Assembly: GCA_964596165.1 (NCBI GenBank)
Contig: CAZQTW010000113.1
Location: 1 to 13,002, forward strand
DNA length: 13,002 nt
Reading direction: 5' to 3'
From: CAYUQT01 sp964596165
Lineage (GTDB): Bacteria > Planctomycetota > Phycisphaerae > UBA1845 > JAFGLZ01
The translations under genes and the position numbers were made by a program. Shown piece after piece: positions 1 through 5,775 of the stretch. Position 1 is the stretch's first letter. Every line of letters begins with the position of its first letter. The notes under the pieces are model-generated. The model worked only from the letters and a program-made list of their open reading frames with translations, had not been told where the DNA came from and made no database searches.

Positions 1-2
1 AC

Positions 3-590
3 TACCGGGCGAGGACCATGGACCCGGTGTTGGGGAGGTTTGGACAGCGGGACCCGAAAGGGTACAAGAATAGTCCCGACCTCTACGAATACGCTAAGGG
101 TGGCCCTGCTAGCCACAGAGATCCAGATGGCAGAGATGTCTATGACCCTGGGATAGTGCCGACGGCCAAGTGTTACCTGGTCTGTCAGGCGGTTGTCTTC
201 GGTCAATGTCACTATACGTTGGTCTGTGAAGTTAACGGTAAGCCGTACTCGTTTGACGGAAATGGTCGCACGGCTCCGCCCGGAAGCTGTTGCCATGAGG
301 TAATCGATTTCCACTTGAATCCCGGCTCTCCTCCTATTACGTTGGAAAATGTGCCAATTCCTGTGCCTCACTCAGGTGGTTATTCTGCCTTTGCCTGCAT
401 GGTCAACCTAGTGAACAACTGGAACCCGAGGAAGACGTGCTACGGTGCTATCCTGGGTCCGAACTGCAACTCCATCCTTGCGTGTGCCATGAACGCATGC
501 GGTTTCCTGGTCGGCCGTCCGCCAGGAGGTTGGGGATGGGGTGACCTAACAGGTTCCCATGCTTGCACGCCGGGTACTATGCCGCCATAG
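3..590 (+). CDS. RHS repeat-associated core protein, C-terminal end with variable cysteine-rich tip (5' partial)
   Basis: The gene is open at the left edge: the frame reads YRARTMDPVLGRF directly from base 3, so the ATG at 18 is internal. Numbered from that Met, the motifs DPVLGRF, RDPKGY (11-16), LYEYAKGGP and DPDG (35-38) are the classic end of the RHS core, which forms the shell that encloses a C-terminal tip. Everything after about residue 39 is the variable tip. It is rich in Cys (C52, C56, C64, C70, C91, C92, C127, C141, C150, C156, C161, C183). A His in GQCHYTL (H65), followed much later by GPNCNSILACAMNACGF (C150) and PPGGWGWG, resembles circularly permuted papain-like/NlpC-type domains, where the catalytic His precedes an NC(N/S)(S/T)F-type Cys helix. 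RHS tips are commonly toxins or surface effectors. The core call is firm; the tip fold is inference. A small membrane protein follows at once. Confidence 0.85.
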   Translation, partial: YRARTMDPVLGRFGQRDPKGYKNSPDLYEYAKGGPASHRDPDGRDVYDPGIVPTAKCYLVCQAVVFGQCHYTLVCEVNGKPYSFDGNGRTAPPGSCCHEVIDFHLNPGSPPITLENVPIPVPHSGGYSAFACMVNLVNNWNPRKTCYGAILGPNCNSILACAMNACGFLVGRPPGGWGWGDLTGSHACTPGTMPP

Positions 591-595
591 GTGGA
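589..595 (+). promoter_or_regulatory. Ribosome binding site of the membrane protein
   Basis: AGGTGGA lies 3 bases before the ATG at 599 and overlaps the TAG stop of the RHS gene (588-590). It decides the start in favour of 599 over the upstream TTG at 563 and suggests coupled translation with the RHS gene. Confidence 0.55.
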
Positions 596-598
596 AGA

Positions 599-1021
599 AT
601 GGATCTCCATATCCTCGATTACGCAGCCCGCAGGAAGCCCACTCGCTACGCACGCGCGTTACATGGGCTGACCATAGCCACATGGTGTGCCCTTCTAGCG
701 GCGATGCTAGTCGTGTATGGCTTTCGACTCTACCTGATTGCGCGCGGACTGAGTTTGATGGACATATTCGGTGGAGCACGGTTCTTCCCGGCTACTGATC
801 CGCAACTAGCACGCCTGGCAAGAACCGCGGAGGTTTTGTCAGGGGTGTGCTGTTGGGTCGTGTTGGTTGCCGGGGTGATCGGGGTTGGCCTTATCATAGA
901 AGCCGCTGTCCGAGGTTGCAGGAGTGTTGCCCAATGGGTACTCAGAATTGGACTGGTGGCGATTGCCGTCGTGACTGAGTATCACGCAATTGAGACCGTG
1001 TTCTATGCGGTAGGAATGTGA
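599..1021 (+). CDS. Small three-helix membrane protein, possible partner or immunity protein of the RHS tip
   Basis: No family is recognised. The 140-residue protein has three hydrophobic segments at about residues 25-47, 79-101 and 113-138, with a basic N-terminus (RRKPTRYAR, 11-19), so it should sit in the cytoplasmic membrane. I chose the ATG at 599 because AGGTGGA at 589-595 is a good ribosome binding site. A TTG at 563 in the same frame would overlap the RHS gene and adds only an unremarkable dozen residues. The start is 8 bases after the RHS stop, so the two are almost certainly co-transcribed and the ribosome binding site overlaps the upstream stop. A small gene directly behind a polymorphic RHS tip is the usual place for a cognate immunity gene, and membrane immunity proteins exist, but nothing in this sequence proves that role. 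Confidence 0.7.
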   Translation: MDLHILDYAARRKPTRYARALHGLTIATWCALLAAMLVVYGFRLYLIARGLSLMDIFGGARFFPATDPQLARLARTAEVLSGVCCWVVLVAGVIGVGLIIEAAVRGCRSVAQWVLRIGLVAIAVVTEYHAIETVFYAVGM

Positions 1022-1347
1022 GGTGCCCCCTGCCAGATGGAGGACACCTGTTGATGAACGTTGGTCAGACGGGGAAGACAAAGGGACATTCTACTTTTCG
1101 ATGCGTGCGTGCATGACTGACAGACTATTTCGTTGAGGGAGAAACGGCGAAACAGCAAACGCTGAGGCGCGAAGGCACAGGAAGCTAATGCACGTTCTTC
1201 GCGTCTTGGCGCCATCGCGACCTTGCGTTGAGTTGTGAGAGGTGGGAGAGGAGCCAGTAGCCAGGAGTTAGAAGAGAAGCAGGCCGCTGCGAACGCGTAC
1301 GACATCACGGCTGGCGGGGCGCTGGCCGCTACGAAAGGGAATACACG
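1022..1347. other. Intergenic region with no convincing gene
   Basis: The stretch separates the RHS pair from the secreted-protein genes. A weak imperfect inverted repeat (AGGTG at 1021-1025 with CACCT at 1045-1049) follows the membrane protein but has no T-run, so it is a poor terminator. The main feature is the hairpin at 1160-1211. Purine-rich sequence occupies about 1235-1285. The downstream gene's ribosome binding site (GAAAGGGA, about 1333-1340) closes the region. I see no convincing sigma-70-type promoter. Minus-strand reading frames here run into the oppositely oriented real gene and look like shadows. Confidence 0.6.
1160..1211 (+). repeat. Strong imperfect palindrome or hairpin, candidate dispersed intergenic repeat
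   Basis: CGCTGAGGCGCGAAG (1160-1174) pairs with CTTCGCGTCTTGGCG (1197-1211) over 15 consecutive positions. Twelve pairs are Watson-Crick and three are G-U wobbles when transcribed from the plus strand (1163/1208, 1164/1207, 1167/1204). The loop is about 22 bases. A second, looser inverted repeat (1158-1175 with 1212-1229) offers an alternative pairing. On the minus strand the three wobbles become A-C mismatches, so a plus-strand transcript folds better. The word pattern (AACGC, AGGCGCGAAG, TTCGCG, TTGCGTTGAG) resembles dispersed palindromes I recall from environmental genomes; that resemblance is from memory and unverified. Confidence 0.55.
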
Positions 1348-2127
1348 ATGAATCGGAACCAACTGACGTGGGTGGTGGCGGCAATGGTAGTGGGGACGAT
1401 GCTGGGCTACGCACACGGCGTCCAGTCGACCGTCCGACTCCACGTGGTCACGCCCGACCCGAACGACGCTAACGCCGTCCCGGGTGACGTGCCGCTCATC
1501 GAGGCGGAGGCCAATCAGCAGATCGCGTATGCCATCACGGCTATCGTCGAGGCCGACGACGGCAACCTCAGCAGCGACCCCAACTACGTCAAGGGCCTCG
1601 CGGCGGCGTACGTCACCCTGAACACGAACTTCGGTGATGCGAACTGCGTGCGCGAGGCGAACGCGGTCAACGACATATTGAAGACCCCCCTGGGGACAGG
1701 GGGGTTCGGTGAGACGGCCAGGCTCGGCTGTGTCGGGCTTGTACGGGGCGACGACATCACCGACATCGGCGGGAGCCAGCGGCTGTTGGGTGAGAGCCCC
1801 GCGCCGAGTGTGTTCGCCAATGGCCAACGCGTCACGATCGCCAAGGGCCAGCTCACCGCGCCCGGCCAGGACGGCATCTACCACGTGTGGGTGACGCCGC
1901 AAGAGGTCCGCAGCCTCGACGCCAACGCGACGCAGCCGCCGTACAGCCTGACACCCGACAATGTCTTCGCCGGCCAAGGGTTCTTCTTGGTCGTCGGCGA
2001 CTGCGATTACTACACGCTGATCGTATACAACCTCGATGATACCCGGGGGCATGTCGAGGCCGATCCCTATCTGCCCAGTTATCCGGAGGGGACGGAGGTT
2101 CTACGTGCTGAGGTGCGTCAATGGTAA
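1348..2127 (+). CDS. Secreted hypothetical protein
   Basis: I do not recognise the family. The 259-residue product starts with a plausible Sec signal (Met-Asn-Arg, then a hydrophobic run LTWVVAAMVVGTMLGY at about 6-21, small residues AHG just after), so it is probably periplasmic or surface exposed. The mature part is acidic and rich in Asp, Asn and Ala (for example TPDPNDANAVPGD), with no obvious catalytic motif, membrane segment or C-terminal sorting signal, and only three Cys. The start is supported by GAAAGGGA about 7 bases upstream of the ATG. GC-rich third positions agree with the plus frame rather than with the long antisense frame at 1003-2052. Its end overlaps the start of the GH99/71-like gene by 7 bases, which points to an operon and possibly a shared task on the same substrate. 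It contains a very strong C6/G6 hairpin at 1684-1705. Confidence 0.75.
   Translation: MNRNQLTWVVAAMVVGTMLGYAHGVQSTVRLHVVTPDPNDANAVPGDVPLIEAEANQQIAYAITAIVEADDGNLSSDPNYVKGLAAAYVTLNTNFGDANCVREANAVNDILKTPLGTGGFGETARLGCVGLVRGDDITDIGGSQRLLGESPAPSVFANGQRVTIAKGQLTAPGQDGIYHVWVTPQEVRSLDANATQPPYSLTPDNVFAGQGFFLVVGDCDYYTLIVYNLDDTRGHVEADPYLPSYPEGTEVLRAEVRQW
1684..1705 (+). repeat. Perfect C6/G6 hairpin inside a coding region
   Basis: An A-C6-T arm (1684-1691) is perfectly complementary to A-G6-T (1698-1705) around a 6-base loop GGGGAC. It encodes part of KTPLGTGGFGE in the secreted hypothetical protein. Runs of C6, G4 and G6 within 20 bases are unusual for a coding region and are a potential slippage site or an assembly-error site. 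Confidence 0.7.
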
Positions 2128-4028
2128 GCACCTGGAGTTCTTCGCAAGGGAACCCCAAGCATAGGGCTAGCAAAGGCACACAGAAGTGTGTAAGGTCTTC
2201 CAAGCCCTCATCCGCTATGTGCGTTAGGAGGCCGCCAACGAAAGCAAGTTCACCCAGGCATCGTGGAATACTAACGGCGGGATTCCTGATTTCGGTCCTA
2301 CTCATGGCGGCTCGTGGCAGAGGGGATGCCGACCGAGGCAATCCGGGCCTTGCATGGCCTGCGACGGACGCGCTCGGTCGTAAGTTGGCCTTGGCGGATG
2401 AGGTTGGACCGCCGCGCAAAGACCGGTTCGTGGGGATCTTCTACTTCCTCTGGCTCAATGAGCGTCAGAACAAGAGCCCGCACTGGGATGGCCCACATGA
2501 CGTGTCAAGGATCCTGGCGAAGGACCCCGATGCGATCAAGAAGCCGAATTCTCCTCTGTGGGGGCCCATCGGTTCATCGCACTATTGGGGCGAACCGTTG
2601 TACGGTTACTACCTGAGCACGGATCCCTGGGTGCTGCGCCGACACGCCCAGCTCCTGGCCGATGCCGGCATCGACACGCTGATTTTCGATACGACGAACG
2701 CCGTTACATACCGTGATGTGTACCTGAAGCTCTGCGAGGTCTTTCAGCAGGTCCGCAAAGAAGGCGGCCGGACACCGCAAATCGCCTTCATGCTGAATAC
2801 GGAGGCGGGCAAGACGGCCCTTGAGCTCAACAAGGATCTCTACAAGCCTGGTCTATATCCTGAGCTGTGGTTTCGGTGGCAGGGCAAGCCCCTGATGATC
2901 TGCGATCCCAATGCCGCCACGACCGAGCTGCGGGAATCGTTCACGCTTCGGCGGGCGCACTGGCCTTTCACCATCGTCAATACGCCCTATGCGTGGCACT
3001 GGGAAACGGCGTATCCGCAGGTCTACGGATACACCGAGGATCCGAACACGCCCGAGCAAGTGAACGTGGCCGTCGCCCAGAATCTGCGCATCAGCGACGG
3101 CCTGCCCACCAACATGAGCGAGGGAGACGCCCGAGGGCGGAGCTTTCACGACGGCAAGGTGGATACGGCGCCGGGCGCGGTGAATCACGGTTACAACGTA
3201 CAGGAGCAATGGAAGCGGGCACTGAAGCTGAATCCGCCTTTCATCATGGTGACGGGTTGGAACGAGTGGATCGCCGGCCGCTGGGGCCAGCCGGGCGGAC
3301 CGATTGTCTTCGTCGATCAATTCACGCAGGAGTACAGCCGAGACATCGAACCGATGAAAGGCGGCCACGGCGACAATTACTACTGGCAGATGATCGCTCA
3401 CATCCGTCGTTACAAGGGCGCTCCGGCCCTTCCAAAGCCATCCGCCCCGATCACGATTCTGATCGCCGACGGCTTTGACCAATGGCTATCCGTCGAACCG
3501 GAGTTCCGCGATCATGTCGGCGAGACGATCCCAAGGGATTTCGACGCCGCCGCGGGTCTTCGCTACACCAATCGGACGGGACGTAACGATTTCGTCGCGG
3601 CCAAGGTAGCCGGTGATGATGAAAACGTCTATTTCTACGTCCGTACGCGCGAGGCAATCACGCCGCGCACCGGTCCCAATTGGATGTGGCTTCTGATCAA
3701 CACCGATCAGAACACCTCCACCGGCTGGGAGGGGTACGACGTCATCGTCAATCGAACGGTCGACTCGGACGGCGCTACGTGGCTGGAGGCCTGTCAGGGC
3801 GGTTGGACATGGAAGAAGACAGCTCGGGTGTCCTATCGGGCAAAGGGTTGCGAACTCCACGTGGCGATTCCTCGTGCGGCGTTGGGCTTGCCGGATAACA
3901 AACGCAGGCTGTCCTTGGACTTCAAGTGGGCAGACAACCAGCAGCGGCCGGGCGACATCATGGACTTCTACCTCAGCGGTGATGTGGCGCCGGAGGGGCG
4001 GTTTGCGTATCGCTACGTGAGTCAATAA
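2121..4028 (+). CDS. Secreted GH99/GH71-like glycoside hydrolase with CBM9-like C-terminal domain
   Basis: Probably an exported endo-acting glycosidase or a related carbohydrate-active protein. Numbered from the ATG at 2121, a hydrophobic segment at 50-64 (ILTAGFLISVLLMAA) is the likely Sec signal or anchor. The TIM-barrel part spans about 100-435 with FVGIFYFLW (103-111), HYWGEPLYGYYLS (154-166), DTLIFDTTN (185-193) and ITGWNEW-type VTGWNEW (377-383), all typical of GH99/GH71-like and WbsX-like barrels. A C-terminal domain of about 465-635, with WMWLLINTDQNTSTGWEGYD (521-540) and a final DFYLSGD, is CBM9/DOMON-like. The start is ambiguous. ATG 2121 has GAGGTG just upstream and overlaps the previous gene by 7 bases. 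ATG 2217 (residue 33) gives a cleaner signal peptide but has no ribosome binding site. The exact substrate cannot be read from the sequence. Confidence 0.8.
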   Translation: MVSTWSSSQGNPKHRASKGTQKCVRSSKPSSAMCVRRPPTKASSPRHRGILTAGFLISVLLMAARGRGDADRGNPGLAWPATDALGRKLALADEVGPPRKDRFVGIFYFLWLNERQNKSPHWDGPHDVSRILAKDPDAIKKPNSPLWGPIGSSHYWGEPLYGYYLSTDPWVLRRHAQLLADAGIDTLIFDTTNAVTYRDVYLKLCEVFQQVRKEGGRTPQIAFMLNTEAGKTALELNKDLYKPGLYPELWFRWQGKPLMICDPNAATTELRESFTLRRAHWPFTIVNTPYAWHWETAYPQVYGYTEDPNTPEQVNVAVAQNLRISDGLPTNMSEGDARGRSFHDGKVDTAPGAVNHGYNVQEQWKRALKLNPPFIMVTGWNEWIAGRWGQPGGPIVFVDQFTQEYSRDIEPMKGGHGDNYYWQMIAHIRRYKGAPALPKPSAPITILIADGFDQWLSVEPEFRDHVGETIPRDFDAAAGLRYTNRTGRNDFVAAKVAGDDENVYFYVRTREAITPRTGPNWMWLLINTDQNTSTGWEGYDVIVNRTVDSDGATWLEACQGGWTWKKTARVSYRAKGCELHVAIPRAALGLPDNKRRLSLDFKWADNQQRPGDIMDFYLSGDVAPEGRFAYRYVSQ

Positions 4029-4052
4029 TGGGTATTGACCCGGATCGACGAC

Positions 4053-4079
4053 CTCTGGTGGACCATCGGTCCACTGGGG
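4053..4079. terminator. Hairpin between convergent genes, possible bidirectional terminator
   Basis: GTGGACC (4058-4064), loop ATC, GGTCCAC (4068-4074) is a perfect 7-base-pair stem. It can extend outward with wobble pairs to about 4053/4079. It lies 24 bases after the GH99/71-like stop and downstream of the convergent minus-strand gene. There is no T-run on either side, so a Rho-independent role is only possible, not shown. The rest of 4080-4254 shows no convincing gene. Confidence 0.35.
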
Positions 4080-4254
4080 TACGCCTGCCACCCCGGCAAG
4101 GTGCTCAAGCCTTCCCAGAACCCCTGGGCCTAAAGCAACGGGGCGATCACGGAATCGACTGGGTGGGGTGCCTCATCGCGCAGACCCGCAAGCGGAACCT
4201 TGAGGCTTTCCGGCACCCTCGCATCAGCAGGACCGACGTCGCCATCAGCTGCAG

Positions 4255-5433
4255 CTAGATTGTGTAGCAGACAGGCCAGCTCGAACATGGATTGCCGCGA
4301 GTTACGTAGAGGCGGCCACGGGTCGGCTCGGCGACGACAGCGGCGGTGGTACAGTACCCCGGCATGTCGGCGATGAGGTGGCGGCACACGCCATAGGGGT
4401 ATCGCGTGTGGTCGGCCAGGAGCATCATCGCCTTGCCGGCCGTGAGACGCCCGCGCTCGGCGTCGAGTAGCCGCCAAAGGTGATCCATGCGGAATCGTGA
4501 ATTCGCTTTTTCCAGGGCGTTCTTGTAGTCCTCATGCGGAGCGGTCTTTTCGCCCAAAGGATTGTTGGCGTGCGTGGCGATTCCTTCACGTGCAGGAACC
4601 AGACTGACCTCGCCGGCGTGCGATTCGACGTTGACGGACCGGCCGGCGGCGTCGCTGATGAGGCAATTGGCGGTGGTTGATATGCCATGCTTGAGGGCGA
4701 TATCGGTCGCCTCGTCGATCGACGTGCCGGCCAGGGCAAGCAGACCCCATTGCTCCATGGGCAGCCCGGGTCCGCTGCGGGGACGGCAGTAAATGTTATT
4801 GCGAAACAGGCTCATACCGGTTGACCATAGTCCGTAACCCAGGACTTCACCAGGGTAAGCAAGAACCAGGATGCACGGGCCGCCCTTGATCCTCATCCGC
4901 AAAACGACGTAAAGCAGGGCACTGTCGACGATCGTATCCTTGTTCTGTCCGGAGATTGGATGGCCGTCAAGCGTAAGGGAAGCAGCCACGCCAAAGGAGG
5001 TGCATTCCTCGGAATGGGTTCGTGCGGCCGAAGGAGAGGTCGCTGCGCTGCGCCACTTGGCGATCGCCCGATTCAGACCACGGTAGATGTCTAACACAAA
5101 CGGTGCCCTTTGCTCAAATAGCTTTTGGGCTTCTACGGAAAGTGATAGCCAAGACGGAACCATGTCGAGGTATCGCCGATACCCCGGATAGCGTTCCAGA
5201 ACGATCTGGCCGTAGTGCTGCCCGCAGTCATATGCGGTCCCCTCAACGGCAATCAAAGGGACCGTCCCCTCCGGAACGGTCCGGGGTACAACTTGGGTCG
5301 TGGGCATTGCTGCACCATCGGAGTGCGAATCCATTGCTGAAAAACCTTCCCGATCATCAGTCAAGATCCAGGCCGCACCGGCCACGCCCGATGTCCGACA
5401 GAAGTCACGACGTGTAAGGCTGGGTCTTGTCAT
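4255..5433 (-). CDS. Tat-exported C45-type Ntn hydrolase (acyl-CoA:6-APA acyltransferase-like)
   Basis: A 392-residue protein of the C45/AAT group, Ntn hydrolases that self-cleave before a nucleophilic Cys and then hydrolyse or transfer acyl groups on amides. Numbered from the ATG at 5433: a twin-arginine signal TRRDFCRTSGVAGAAWIL (R8, R9; h-region about 14-24), a G-x-x-YGQ-type segment (GQHYGQ, 71-76), the nucleophile in EECTSFG (C144), and GQNKD (162-166), the conserved NxD element of the family. The end RGNPCSSWPVCYTI also fits. I rejected the upstream ATG at 5511 because it puts 26 residues before the Tat motif. The nucleophile is preceded by Glu, whereas penicillin acyltransferase has Gly at the cleavage bond. 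The gene diverges from the GH20-like operon and may share its regulation. The natural substrate is unknown; deacylation of N-acyl amino sugars or N-acyl amino acids is an inference from context. Confidence 0.8.
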   Translation of the reverse strand: MTRPSLTRRDFCRTSGVAGAAWILTDDREGFSAMDSHSDGAAMPTTQVVPRTVPEGTVPLIAVEGTAYDCGQHYGQIVLERYPGYRRYLDMVPSWLSLSVEAQKLFEQRAPFVLDIYRGLNRAIAKWRSAATSPSAARTHSEECTSFGVAASLTLDGHPISGQNKDTIVDSALLYVVLRMRIKGGPCILVLAYPGEVLGYGLWSTGMSLFRNNIYCRPRSGPGLPMEQWGLLALAGTSIDEATDIALKHGISTTANCLISDAAGRSVNVESHAGEVSLVPAREGIATHANNPLGEKTAPHEDYKNALEKANSRFRMDHLWRLLDAERGRLTAGKAMMLLADHTRYPYGVCRHLIADMPGYCTTAAVVAEPTRGRLYVTRGNPCSSWPVCYTI

Positions 5434-5775
5434 TGTCTTCACAGATTTGCTGAAACCCCATGGGCTGATACCGGTGCACACTATACGGGTGAACGACCAT
5501 ATCAGCCACAAGTGTGCGTCATTCCGATGGATCCCGGCCTTGAACTCGATATCAGAGTGCCGTTCTTATCCACCGTCGATCGTCGCGAGCGTAGTACCGT
5601 TGATGGCGAGCGACGGTCTGGCGCACCAACCACACGGTTCTGCAGGCGCAACAAGGTCATCCCCGCAGCGGACGGCATTGGCCGGGCAAGACAAGGCGAC
5701 AGATTGAAGAAAGCGCCTGGCACGGTTAACGTGAACGAATGCAGACACATGGACAGACTCGTATTGGGTGCCCCG
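5434..5775. other. Divergent intergenic region (promoter region for both sides)
   Basis: This 342-base stretch lies between the divergent C45 gene and the GH20-like operon. It holds the inverted repeat at 5463-5507 and a second one, ACCGTCG (5572-5578) with CGACGGT (5611-5617), which could fold in the leader of the plus-strand gene. The plus frame is open from 5512, but the residues it adds (basic, low hydrophobicity, no family likeness, placed before a clean signal peptide) look non-coding. Confidence 0.5.
5463..5507. promoter_or_regulatory. 8-base inverted repeat flanking a minus-strand -10-like box
   Basis: GGCTGATA (5463-5470) and TATCAGCC (5500-5507) are perfectly complementary and separated by 29 bases. 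Between them the minus strand reads TATAGT (5480-5485), one mismatch from a -10 consensus, about 47 bases before the C45 start. No good -35 is visible at 16-18 bases. The arrangement could be an operator over the C45 promoter or an RNA stem-loop. Confidence 0.3.

Noticed and set aside
1021..1049. Terminator after the small membrane protein
   Set aside because: The inverted repeat is imperfect and is not followed by a T-rich stretch.
1003..2052. Long open frame on the minus strand opposite the secreted hypothetical protein
   Set aside because: Its product is Arg/Val/His-rich with no family likeness, it runs through the intergenic hairpin, and the plus-strand gene has a signal peptide, a ribosome binding site and an overlap with its neighbour.
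4130..4254. Protein-like reading frame continuing past the C45 stop in another minus-strand frame, suggesting a frameshifted C-terminus
   Set aside because: The in-frame ending RGNPCSSWPVCYTI fits the end of C45 proteins, and upstream the alternative frame is an Arg-rich shadow.
4028..4258. Small plus-strand gene downstream of the GH99/71-like gene
   Set aside because: No ribosome binding site, low-complexity basic product, and it overlaps the hairpin and the end of the convergent gene.
5512..5775. N-terminal extension of the first GH20-like protein to 5512
   Set aside because: The added residues precede a clean Sec signal peptide and show no domain likeness; the region is better explained as a leader and promoter region.
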